This document shows, one piece after another, positions 10,504-21,948 of a stretch of DNA of 64,000 bases. The notes under the pieces were generated by a model. The model had not been told where the DNA came from, searched no databases, and was given only the letters and a program-made list of their open reading frames with translations. The stretch is taken from NCBI GenBank assembly GCA_945643635.1, contig CALZFC010000027.1:4939521-5003520 (forward strand). The letters are read 5' to 3'. Numbering within the stretch: position 1 is the first letter of the stretch; every line of letters begins with the position of its first letter. The translations under genes and the position numbers were made by a program. The stretch is from Allodiplogaster sudhausi (Eukaryota; Nematoda; Chromadorea; Rhabditida; Diplogasteridae).

Positions 10504-13420
10504 TGTCTCTCTCTCTCTCTGTCTCTCTCTGTCTCTCTCTCTCTCTCTGTCTCTCTCTCTGTGTCTCTCTCTCTCTTATAGATCTTTCCATTTCCCAAAT
10601 TCACAAAACACTGAGTAATGTGCATGGTAGTGCCCGAGCAGAAGGCTGGGTACCAGTCAAGATTCCTACCCTTTGTTCTACCCCTCTCTCCCCACTTCTA
10701 ATCCGATCATCCAAACCCTGGTCTCCTCTCCTTGTACCCTCCTTCAAGGTGACAGCTGCCTCTCTGAACGGAACGCTGACGTCGCCTGCTGCTGCTGCTG
10801 CCGGGCATTCTTCGTCGACCTCTTCGGGTGCTCCACCGCCGCTCGGCCTTCATCAGGTTGCTCGTCTCGCCGCACCGCCGACTCCTCACTCAACATACAC
10901 CTCTGTAAATAAACCAGAAATTCCACAGACTAGATGTATCTCTAGTTTCTCTCTCGATCAATCTAATACACGTACTCTTTTGTATCGATCGATCGATTTA
11001 CATAGAATGTGGGAATCCTCAAACACACACACACACACACTTCCGCAATGCAAACACGCGGCTAACAAAGAATTCGCTACTGGCTTACAAGATGAGTTAT
11101 CAGTCATTGACAATACATACATAGAACACCCGATCATTAAGAACACCATTATTACCCAATGTAATCCTCCTTGGTTCTCTCATGTTCGTGCTCCCACAGA
11201 ACCTTCTTTCCTTTGTAGCACAACCACTCTCACCATCTCACAATCCTTTCCGTTGTTTGTTGAATTCTGATATTTCTATTGGCAGCTGCTTCCTTCGCAC
11301 TTCCGCTTCAGTCACGTTCTCGTGTCCATATTCATGCTGACTTATCACTCCCATGTGTTTCTGTCCCATCATCGCCATTCTTGCCTTGTTACCGGGCAGT
11401 GAACGGTCGACACTTCTTTCCTCTGTTGCATTTGTCGTTTCGTACCTCTGTGCGTGGCAAGCACTCTCTCTCTCGCTCTCTCTCTCTCTCACCTTCGAAT
11501 TCTCGTCCGCTGCCTGTCGAAATGCTATGTCAGCCAAGCCGAATCACACCGACTGCTTTTCGCTTACTTTTTGCACTGCTTATTTCTTTTTCTTTTCGTT
11601 TGCTAACTTTTTCGAGTGAGTTCATTATTAATTTATTTCTGTGAAAGCTTTTCTTCATTTTGCTGTTATCTTTTGAGTGATCTCTTTCTTTTCAACAAAA
11701 AAAAATTAGTTTTCAAAATATGTAAATTCGAATTTCCCCTCACTCTCCATCTTCTCTTACCTCTTGGCTGTAGTCCATATTTAGACGCCACCAACAGTCT
11801 ACTGAGTGAGAGAAAGGCGACCTCGCGAATCGTAGAAGACGTTGATATATTGATATATTCATTTTTTGTTCACATATTAGACTTTTATTTTGTTTGCTAT
11901 CTATCGTACTTGAGCTATCCATTTTCACCTACTGTAGCTTTTGTGCACCTTCATTTACATATACTCGGTTATTTCGAAATTGTGTAATTCATAATATTGT
12001 CATGAACATGCAGTTACATAGTTTGGGAAATTAATTCAAAGTACGGTGCGCAGTGTTTAGCAATTTCAGAATTTAGTCAAATTAACGAGCGAAATATAAT
12101 AGCTTGCTATAGCGATTTAGTTACATATTCTGAATTAGGGCTAGTTCGCGCTAGAAAGCAGTAGGAGCTGTGATTAGATGTATTTAGAACATTACTAGAA
12201 TCTTGTTGCCTGGGGGTCGACATTGTACATACCTATATCGTCATGGTAATGTCCTTGTTGCAGTTGCGAATGAGCCGATGGGAGAAAGTCTCTCGTCACT
12301 TTCCGGGTGGCGCGAGTCGGCAAGCGGCTGCGGCCGCAACTGCTCTCGCTCCATCGCAGACACGGCAGCAGAATCTGTCTCCTGCGCCGCCGCATCGACA
12401 GACTGTCAACGACCAGAAGGCTCGGTTGGTCTCTCTCTCTCTCTCTCTCTCTCTTATTCTTTCTCACGCTCTCTCACTCTCTCTATCTCTCACTCTGTCT
12501 CTCTCTCACTCACTCTATCTCTTTCTCTATTTCACTGCGTCTCTTTGCAGCCTGACTCTCGGTGTCATCATGGGAACGTTTCTTCTCTGCTGGTTGCCTT
12601 TCTTTCTCGTCAACATTCTACGACCGGCCGCGCCGTCAGCTACGCCGAAAATATTAATAATTGTTCGATTTTCATAAAGTTTTGTTGGCTTGAGATCAAA
12701 AGAATTGAGAATAATAATTATTTTTTTAATAATTAATAAATATGTCTCCAAATTCGTAGGCGGTGACATGGCTCGGCTACGCGAACTCTGCTGCAAATCC
12801 AGTGATCTATTCGATATTTAATCGCGACTTCCGACGCGCCTTTAAGAAGATCATCCTTGAGCTGTTCGTCTGTTGCGAGAGGAGGAAAAGCGTGAGCGAG
12901 AAGACGTGAGTAAATTCCACTTTCTTTCTTTTTCAGTAATAAATATTTAACATGCAAAGGAATAATGTAAAGAGAGAGAGAGTGAGGTAGAAGAGTTCTT
13001 TTAAATGCCCAAGCTAGATGTTTTTTCTTCTTCTAATACTTACACACTTTATTCACGACACCGAATGTGTGCGTGAAAATAGCGGAAAAATACAGAGAAG
13101 AATAAAACAATTCGCTTTGGACATTATCTCTTTTTCTCATCGTTGCTCTCTATTCTAACAACCGTCTTGCTCTTAGACTGAATCGCGGCGCTGGAGAAGA
13201 GAGGCGGCGTTCGACGCGCTCTTCGGATGCGCCTGAGAACAACAACTCGGCGGGTCTCGGGGGCGGTGGCGGCGGCGGTTGCTCGGGTCGCGGGACGCCG
13301 ACCGTCCGCGGAGGAAGCACGCCACAGAATGAGAGAGTGGCCAGTGCTCGTATGCTCACGCCACACAACAACAACGATAAATCAGCGCAGCCTCTCCAAG
13401 AGGACTCGTCGAATGGGTGA
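4766..13420 (+). CDS. D1-like dopamine receptor (class A GPCR), 9 exons
   Basis: Exons 4766-4939, 7719-7891, 8197-8304, 9426-9639, 10749-10904, 12264-12424, 12551-12662, 12760-12905 and 13177-13420 join in frame to 495 codons ending in TGA. Seen: TM1 with GNLLV (N1.50, residue 23); TM2 LAISDLL (D2.50, residue 52); C3.25 at 79; amine-binding D3.32 at 86 inside [13 protein letters not shown] at 103-105; TM5 serines 171, 172 and 175 before P5.50; CWLPFF in TM6 (342-347); NPVIY in TM7 (379-383); and a Cys pair at 404-405, a likely palmitoylation site. [21 protein letters not shown] and the three TM5 serines are typical of Gs-coupled D1-type dopamine receptors of invertebrates. The extracellular N-terminus is only about 5 residues, so an upstream coding exon may be missing. 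The donor of exon 7 (gttcga) is weak. Exon 5 is Ala/Ser/Pro-rich, lies in intracellular loop 3, and has phase 0 at both ends. The tail is Gly/Asn/Ser-rich. Confidence 0.93.
4940..7718 (+). other. Receptor intron 1
   Basis: A 2.8 kb intron with GT at 4940 and AG at 7717-7718. It holds CT arrays at about 5428-5485 and 7130-7190 and a tandem duplication near 7324-7625. I saw no exon in it on either strand. Confidence 0.75.
7324..7625. repeat. Diverged tandem duplication, period about 147 bp
   Basis: Sequence from 7324 is repeated from 7471. Both copies run from a GTACGA block through AAATTTCCA, CATCACATCACTTATT, GCTATTTATGCC, a CATACAT block and GCTTATG to a similar end, with scattered substitutions and small gaps. 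It lies inside intron 1 of the receptor gene. Confidence 0.8.
8717..8732. repeat. G homopolymer in intron 3
   Basis: Sixteen consecutive G on the + strand. A second run of 14 G lies at 9345-9358 in the same intron. Homopolymer length here is likely to be error-prone. Confidence 0.85.
8824..8876. repeat. Perfect inverted repeat: 24-bp stem, 5-nt loop
   Basis: Left arm 8824-8847 is the exact reverse complement of right arm 8853-8876, with loop CGGAA at 8848-8852. The arms are GC-rich with core GCCGGCACACTTGGCA. It lies in intron 3 of the receptor gene, between exons ending at 8304 and starting at 9426. It could be a foldback remnant of a small transposon, a regulatory RNA hairpin or a palindromic sequencing artefact. 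The flanks do not extend the pairing, so it is short for a typical microRNA precursor. Confidence 0.9.
10400..10578 (+). repeat. CT microsatellite in receptor intron 4
   Basis: About 180 bp of imperfect (CT)n with TCTG interruptions, pyrimidine on the coding strand, lying upstream of the exon that starts at 10749. Confidence 0.9.
12425..12550 (+). repeat. Receptor intron 6, almost entirely CT microsatellite
   Basis: The 126-bp intron begins GTTGGTC, runs through imperfect (CT)n, and ends CTTTGCAG. The microsatellite therefore serves as the whole polypyrimidine tract and most of the intron body. Phase 2 is kept across it (R329 is split). Confidence 0.85.
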
Positions 13421-14439
13421 CATCTTCTCCACTTGTGGCTCTGATCTACTCGTTCCTTGTTTACGGAAGTTGTCTTCTTTAATACTCCTTTTTCTTTTGA
13501 AAGATGAGTCTTGTTTCGACTCTGTTTTCATGTTTTCTGTTGGCTCGCTCGGACATCTCTGTCAACGTTTTTTCTTCTTCCTTTTTTCCTCTCTTCTGAA
13601 CTGCCCTTCGTGTTGTGAACATACAAACATACTACATTATATACATGTTTTTTTGTTTGTTTTTCTGTTCGCCGGTTTGACCCCAAAAGAAGAGATGTGA
13701 CATAACATGATGATGATGTCACGTCAAATGTTGCCCTTGACAGATCCGGTAAGTAATCGCAGAATACTGTTTGCTCGATAATAGATCTCATATGCCAATG
13801 CGAATGATCCTCATGAACTCTATTGCCGAGATTCTACTCTCCTCTCTATGCCAAGACGTGTTGAATGTATACTGTACTTGTATGTTGAATGCCAGCCTCT
13901 GAATCGTTAATGTTGTACTGATCATTCGTAATTTGCATATAATGAATTTGTATATTTCGTGAGCGAATGATTCATCTTGTCAGAAATGATTCAAAGGCAT
14001 ATTCGGGTTCTCATGTTTTTTTCTCCACTTTTTCATTCCTCGTCATTGCACTTTATCGGTTTCCTTGATATTAAGCGAAATATTTAATGTGATCACGCAT
14101 AAATTCAATAACGAACTTGCTTCTTCCAGCTGCCAAATAAACGTATCAAATTATCTAAAGAAACAATAAAGAACAACGATTGGAATACAAATAAGAACTC
14201 TAGACAATATATGTACACCTCAATATATATATATATATATATATATATAATTGTAAGAAAAAAGGCTTCCGAGACACGAAACGCTGACTAGAAGACTTGT
14301 ACCAGGAAACACAATGCTGCATCCAACCGGGTCTAGTGAGATTCGCTTAATCAAAATAAATATGTTCTGTAACCACCAGCATTCATCTGATATATGTATG
14401 TGACTAAATAAAACAGATGCTAGATGAATTTAAAAATAA

Positions 14440-14485
<46 letters not shown>

Positions 14486-14604
14486 TTCTATTAGTGGAAT
14501 ATATGTAAGCGATGAGCGTGAGTGAAATTGGGTGATATGAGTAGAAAGAGATAGAAACGAGAGAGAGAGGGTAAGCGAGAGAGTGTGAGAGTGTGAGAGA
14601 GAAA
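13421..14604. other. Convergent intergenic spacer and 3' UTRs
   Basis: No coding sequence seen between the receptor stop (+) and the SLC26 stop (-). It contains (TA)n arrays at 14223-14249 and 14442-14480 and a GA-rich tract at 14555-14603. Confidence 0.7.
14136..14141 (+). terminator. Candidate poly(A) signal of the receptor gene
   Basis: AATAAA about 716 bp after the receptor stop codon, with another AATAAA near 14164. It is a plausible 3' end in the spacer before the convergent SLC26 gene; no transcript evidence is available. Confidence 0.4.
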
Positions 14605-16763
14605 TCAAATGACGGCCGTCGCATTGACTACAGCATCGATGGCCTTGTCGACGTTGGCGAAGAAGAATCTCGCGTGTTCTCTTCGCTTGTAGCGTGGCAG
14701 CGACTCGATCACACACATTACGTCACCTTCAAAGGTCCATGAAATTTTCCGAGACATTTAATTCTATTTTATTTTTATTATTATTATTTTTTTTAAATAA
14801 TTTTTAATTTTGTTATCATATCGCGCCACTGTGAATTATTAAGCTATCATAAACAGGCGGTAACAAATGATGAGCAATTAAAAATGGAGCTTTCATTTCG
14901 TGCAGATATGCATTGGCGAAGACAACTAAAAGGAGACCAATTCAATGATCCATGCAGTTTTTTTGCGTGAGAACTGTGTTTTTTTTCTTTCTGGCTTCGC
15001 CGCAGACTATTTCATTTCAGCTGGTCATGTCAAAGGCGAATAAAAAAAAGAATGCATATGACATTTGTTACTTTTTTTGGCGAGTCAATGTACAGATTGC
15101 GTGCGAGAGAGAGAGAGAGAGGGAGAGAGAGAAAAAAAGAGAAAGAGAAATGGAGCGAGAGACAGAGGGAAAGAGAGAGAAAGAGGGAGAAACAGAGAGA
15201 GAGACAGAGTAAACCGACCGTTCGCTCCACCAAAGTACACATGTGAAGGCGGCGCTCCTCTGTACCCAGCAGCATGCGACGACAAGATTACCTAAGAGTG
15301 GAGATTATTAGGAAAGAGAGAGAGAGAGAAAAGGAACAGAGAGAGAGAGAGAGAAAGAGAGAGTCTCCCGCGAAATACATATTGTCATGCATAATTTGCC
15401 TTGTATCGAACCACTTTGGCATAATGCCAAGGTATCGTACATCCCGTTCTTTGTTCTGCCTTGATTCAGTATTATCCGAAACGGTCCCTAAAAGTCTTTT
15501 CACATGCCTGCGTAGCGAGATATTGTTTTATAATTTTTTCTGTAGAATCTATCACTCCGCCCTCTCAAGTACTTAATGAGGAGGCGCAATCATTGAACGT
15601 AGTGTGCAGTATCTTGAAGCCAGCCTTATGAAACTCGACTTGCCTTTTCCCTTAAGCCTTTGCCTAATTAAGAGATCCTCTGTACCTCTCTTGTCTAAAA
15701 GGAATGGAGCGAGAGAGAGAGATTCAGAAAGAAAGGGAGGGATAGGGAGAAAAAGAGAGAGAGAGAGAGAGAGAGAGAAAGGGAGAAAGAGAGAGGGAGA
15801 GAGAGAAAGAGAGAGAGGGAGAGGGGAGAGGGAATGAGACAGAGAGAGGGCTTCAAATTGCACCCGGCGCATGCGCATTCGTTTTAAGCACATAACACAG
15901 GCATACCTTGGAGAGAGGCATCTGGTATCATCAGGGAAAACAAACGGTCGAGAAGTGGAAGAAAGAACTGTGATCATTTTGTGCTCCTCCCAGCCATTAC
16001 TGCGATAGCAGTGCTAACATCATCATTGTAGTTTACTCTACCATTATGACGAACAAGCCTCTAACCATAAGATTAAAATAGGCAAAGGTGTATAAGCCTA
16101 ACTAAGTTTAGCCCATGTAGGTCAATACTTGGCTTAGCTTAGGATATGCTTTGGTTTAGCTAAGAGCTGTGAATATACGTGAATTTTGACGAAAATATTG
16201 GAAAAATTCAATTCGGCAGAGCTCATTGTATAAAAGAGGCTAATGTTCTCCGAAATATATGTATGTATGTATGTCGATAAAATCCCTTGATGGCTGTCTT
16301 AAACAGCATGATGATACTAGAATAAAAATAGGCAACGGGACCTCAAGAAGGGCTTCTGCTCCGGCGTAGTCGACATATTGGACCACGGATAAGTCAAGGA
16401 TGACGTGGAGGCGACGGGCGCTCGACGTCAACGGCAATTCTTTCATCTGAAATTTGATCATACTTTTCTCAATTTCGTCATACTGTTTAAATTCTGATGC
16501 CATACATACTGGTCGATTATCAACTTTTTTCCTCGATTCTTTTGCAAATATCCTTGAAAAACCAAGATTAACTAAAAAAAAACATAAGAGTTTCATTTCA
16601 TTCATTTTTCTCTGTCTGCCTTATGTATTTTTCTCCGAGAGCAATCCTAGTTTGAACGCTAGCACATTCACAGATAAGACTTTGGGTCAAAGAGATGCGC
16701 AGGGCAAACACGTATTATGAGAGGGTGTGTGTGCAGATCGAGGGATGAGGCTTCCGGTCTTGA

Positions 16764-16825
<62 letters not shown>

Positions 16826-17815
16826 TTGGGTGCGAGTGGTATCAGCGAGAGGAGAGAGAGAATATGTTTCAGAGAGAGAAAGAGATTAGACGGAAAAAAG
16901 AGCGACAATGCGATTGACAGGATTTTTCAGTCTTTGTTTGGCGAAAAACTAAGGAACGTCGACTGAGGAAGCTTTTTTTTTCTAATGATAAGCTTCTTGT
17001 CCACTTTGCTGGGTGGTGATCACATTCATATTCTGGATTCTGTCTAGACCATCTGACGCCTCTTTTCTGGCCATTAACCCGGACGTCCTATCATCCGATA
17101 CAGTATTCCTCTCTTTTTTATGTTTAAATTGCTCAATTGTCAAGCGATTTCCTCCTCCATTCTTCCTCGTGGAGAGTGACACAATTAAAATGCTGTTCCG
17201 TACCGCTCTCACGGCTTCTCACTCACTCTCTATCACTCTCTCTCACACTCTCGCTCTCACTCACACACTCTCTCTCTCTCGCTCTCTCTCTCTATCTCTC
17301 TCTGTGATATCCCCATCTCGTTCCGATCTCAATTATATCCCTTCTCACGTTTTCGTCTCTTCCTCACCCTTCTGTGTTTTTTTGTGTCTTCGACGTTCAA
17401 AACAGTGAAGTGATGAATTAGAGTTTCGCAGAGATACTTCGTCAATCACTCCCTCACTCTCCCTTTCTCTTTCACTTATTATCCTCAGTGTCTGTCTCCC
17501 GTTCTCTCTCTCTCTCTCCCTGTCTCTACCGTCAGATAACCGTTCGTTCCGCTCTCTCTCTCTCCTCCTCCTACATTGCTAACGGAGACAGACAGGAGCT
17601 GAGTGATCGGCTCCTCTCCCTCCAGACTTCCCCAATTCGTTTCCTTTCAAACTATTTGACGCACTTCAGGTGCTCACTGATACCCTCCAGAATGGTCGAA
17701 GGAACACTTCTTACTGTTTATCTGGGTGACAGTGGTCATGGATCTCTCTCTTTCTCTCACTCTCTTTCTCTCTATCTCTCTCTGTCTTTCTCCCTCTCCC
17801 TCTTTCTCTCTCTCG

Positions 17816-17849
<34 letters not shown>

Positions 17850-19007
17850 TCTGGTCTATCTAACACTACCTCATGCACACCATCTTTTTTGGTCTCCCAA
17901 AATTCTCGCCTTCGTTTCTCACATCTCTCTCTCTCACTCTCACTCTTTCTGTCCTCTGATGTCCAAGTCACAAGTCCCTCCCCCCTACTCTTCTCTGTTC
18001 AAGAAGCACCCCGTAGCTTGAATACTATGATCGGCTCCGTGTTTTGCAGATGATCCTCTGTTGTATCAGAAGCTCTCTGTACTTTAAGAGAGAGAGAAGG
18101 GCTTGGCCCAAGGCCGGTAGAGTGGTAGTTTTTTTAGCACTCTCTTCTGCTACACAATCAAAATTATTTTTTTACATTTTAATTTATTAAGTCTCTTCAT
18201 ATATTCAAGCTATTTTTCTACACCTTCTTTCCTATATTAAGTTATACTTCAAGTGTGTTCTACTTAAATTTACAAAGTCTCTTCTATATTTTTTTTAAAG
18301 AACTTTGTCATTGTTGTTGTTGTTGTTGCTATTTCTCTTTGCTGTCTTCTAGCTTCTGGAGATGGCGACAAAGAGAAAGAAGGAAGAAAGAGAAAAGAGA
18401 AAAAAAAACGAAGCGAACAGCATTGTTGTCGAGATCCACGTGAGTCTCTTTCTCCTGCGCATCGCCCGCTAGCGACTTGTGCGCGATCGTACTGTCCTTT
18501 CGGCTAGAAAGTCCGCGTTTTTTTTCCTCCATTCTTTTTAGACATAGAATTTTCCTTGTTTTCCTTTCCACTCACACTACCACTACAACCCTGTTATTGT
18601 TCATAACCAGAGTGGAGTGCTGAACCAGAGGCTCTTCTAGAAACTGATGCTTAACCAACGGTCAGCCCTCTCTCTCTCTTTCCGCTCTTTCTCTCTCTCT
18701 TTTTTCTATCTATTTCCTCTCTTTCTCCTTTCTCTCTCTCTCTCTCACTCCTTTCAACCCCCTCCCCTTGCTTTACCCTCTTGACGCTGTCGCAGTGTGT
18801 ACGTGCTGCTGTAGTTGTGGCGCAAAGTTGGCTGCGTTCAGGAAGGTGAGTGGGCCATTCTGGCGAAGCAGAAGGAGACTGCCTTCGAAGAAGTCATCGT
18901 CGTCTGTCTCTTCGATGCTACAATCAACTCACTCTTTCTCTCTCTTGCTCTCTCTTTCTCTATCTCTCTCTCTCTCTTACTCTTTATCTCTCTTATTCTT
19001 CCTCATA

Positions 19008-19043
<36 letters not shown>

Positions 19044-21020
19044 ATTCTTTGTCCTCATCTCCCTTCTATCACTCTCTCTCTCTTTTTGCTGTCTGACTTT
19101 ATCACTCTCTCTCCCTCACAATTCCTCTCTCACCATCATTCTGCCATCTCTACTATTCTCACGGGAAACACATGTGTCCCTTAAACAAACTCCATTTGTT
19201 TGCCTTCGTAAACTCACAATGTCGTTAGTGTCAAGAGTGTTCCCACAAATTCCTTCTTTTTCCTTCACTTCGCTTTACCTTTGATCTGCCTTTTGTGTGT
19301 GTGCTTAGGGCTCTCTGGGATTGAATTCCCGTGACCCCGTCCGGGCACTCTCTGCTGCTGGCTCTTGCTAACCTGCACTTTTGTCTGTCGCCGATGCCAT
19401 CGCCTTCGTGGTCGAGACGAACCAGACGAGTCCTGTGTTGTAAGTTCCATTGTCTCAGTCAGTGATCACACAGAGGACAGAGAGCATTCACTGATTTAGA
19501 GGACTAGGGAGATAGAGAGAGAGAACCAGAGAGAGAGAGAGAGATAAAGAGAGAGAAAGAGAAAGATAAGGGGATAGAGAAAGAGATAGTGAGAGAAAAA
19601 GAGAGAGGAAGAAGAAGCCATGCATCTTGGGGAGGATGGAAGTAGAGTCACGTCCGTCTCTGTGGAATGTAACCGGAGAAGAGAACACCGTTCACGGCAA
19701 GGGAGAGAGAGAGAGAGAGAGAGAGGGAAGCGCATTTCTCGCTACGTTTTCTTGCTTTTTGCTGTCTGCTAACTTCTCCGAGACACTCTTTCGTCTCCTA
19801 CTCCCTCGCATGTATTTGCGGCTGAATTTACATGTATGTACGTATTGAATGGCGTTGTCAGAAAAAGCGGTCCGCCCAACTAACGAAGAAGACGGTCATT
19901 CTAATTGCCATTCTAAGAATACGTCATTGTCCAAGACTCATCTCACGGCCTTAAACTTGTTAGTAAATTGTTTTACTAGTCGCTATGCAGAGACCGTCTC
20001 ATGGCCTCATATACTTGTAAGTAGATTTTTAACTATGTGAAACCTGTTCTATATTGACATTGGTTCAGATGACACTAAAAATCAAATGACACTAAAAAGG
20101 GCGCCTGAATGGGCCAGTGTCAGGTGTGCACTTTCCGGTCGGTTCAAATTTAGAGCGTTTTGTCTGCCTCATTCATTGTCCGCCGTCTATCGGATGCGAC
20201 AATGGAAGAGATGAGAGAGAGAGAGAGGGAGAGTAGTGAGAGAGAGAGAGAGTAGTGAGAGAGAGAGAGAGTAGTGAGAGAGAGAGAGGCAGAGAGAGTA
20301 GAGAAAGATAGAGAGAGAGAGAGTAGTCAGAGAGGGTGCAAGAAAAAGACAAAAGAGGAAGGGCACTCCTACAATTTCCATTATTACTCTTCGCTTGTAA
20401 TCTCGGGTGCCGGAAAGAAAAAGAGGGGCTATTCTTCGCTGATCATTCTCTCTTCATCACCTCCTCCCCTTTAACAATGCTCATCATCATATTTCTGTAT
20501 ACTCCTCCCCCTTTCTGCACCGCTGTCTTTCTCTTAATGACTGTGTTTTGTCTCTTCCTAGTCATTAGTGGTCTGCTCGACCTCATAACACATGCCTTTT
20601 TGTCTTGTTCGGTCTTGCATGCTTATAAGAGGTCGGTGAGGTCGACGAAAGCGTACTGTAGTTTCCTATCTCTCACTCTCTTGATACTGCCAAAGATTCC
20701 TTGAATTCTGCGAGTACGCTTATTGTTAGTCAGCTAGTTTCTCTTATGTCAGTCAGCTGCTGCCCTTTACTCACCCTGGCAGCTGCTCCTCTCATTTCAG
20801 GAGGTGGCTTCCATGCTGGAAAAAGCCACTTTTCTTCTCTCTTCCACTCGCCCCTCTCACTTTTGGCGTCCAAGTTCTCTCTTGCCTCTTCCCATTGTTT
20901 GAATAGGAAACCCCGACTACTGTCTATCAAAGGAGATGTTTTCGTGCTCTTCTGGACTCAGATATGAATCGTCGGCTTCACGTCATTCATTGATCTACTC
21001 TCTCTCTCTCTTTCTCTCCT

Positions 21021-21052
<32 letters not shown>

Positions 21053-21914
21053 GGCCTTCCCTCGATTGCATTGAGCTTTTGTTCCCGTTTGATTGAGCGA
21101 CTCGCGCGCGTGGGAGTGTAAGCGAGGAACAAGAATAAGAAGAAGAGCAAGGGGAAGAGAACTTCTCTCCATCGGGGTTAGGTTTCACGTCCTGATTTCC
21201 AGACAAGCTAATACTTCCTTTCTCTCTTCCACTCTCTCTCCTTGTCTCTCCTTGATACTCTGTCTCATTCTCTCCTTCATTCTCGCTCTCGTTCACTCTC
21301 TCAGTACTCGATACTCTCTCATTCTCTCTCTATCTCTCTCTCTATTTCCCTCTCTCTTTCTCACTCCCTCTCTGTCTCTCTAACCATCTCTGCAATCTAT
21401 CGTACAGTGAGATGAAGCAATGGGCTCGATCACTTCGCCTCCTCAAGATATCGCTAGAGTCTCTCCAGTGATTTCTTGCTGGTCTTTTGGGGGCAGGCAA
21501 TGGCTCCAGAACCGTCTTGAAGCTGCGCAAATTGACACTGACCGCCCAGCTGCTTCTATTCACGTTCTCTTCTCGCTCTCTTTCTCTCTCGCTCACTCTC
21601 TCTCTCCCGCACCCTTCATCTCTTCCCTCTCTCCCTCTCCATCTCTGCACTTGTTCCTCGCACGTTGCATGGAGCCGTTCTCCGTTCTCCTCTTCCCTAT
21701 TTTGTGTACGATCATCTCAGCGCTGTACTCTCTGAATTGTCTCACTTCGCCGTCTGCCTCTCTGCCGCTCTCTCACTCTCTCGATCCCAAAGAACGCCTT
21801 CTTGAGTTGTCGCTGTGCAGCTCTTGTGCAGCCTTCATTGAGCCCTCCAAGGGGTCAGGGGCTTCTTCTTATGTGCACCACCTTCGCCCTCCCTTTTCCT
21901 CCTTCAACCACTGA

Positions 21915-21948
<34 letters not shown>

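Noticed and set aside
14840..14925. Minus-strand stretch reading [11 protein letters not shown] after a TTTTAG acceptor, similar to the FANA motif before STAS domains
   Set aside because: Its phase does not fit the flanking SLC26 exons, and the exons 15291-15219 and 14726-14605 join perfectly without it. The real FLNAANF motif is in exon 18917-18803.
18353..18520. Exon-like + strand stretch ([12 protein letters not shown]...IVVEIH before GTGAGT), and NADFLAERT on the minus strand
   Set aside because: Low-complexity purine-rich sequence gives charged peptides by chance; no consistent chain of exons on either strand, and SLC26 exons on both sides join without it.
18793..18915. A + strand open exon around [11 protein letters not shown] and [18 protein letters not shown]
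   Set aside because: It is the complement of the SLC26 exon 18917-18803, whose minus-strand reading matches the pre-STAS region and fits both neighbouring phases.
20571..20633. Hydrophobic exon-like piece [15 protein letters not shown] between good splice sites on the + strand
   Set aside because: No neighbouring exons in a compatible phase and no family resemblance; kept only as a note in the intron description.
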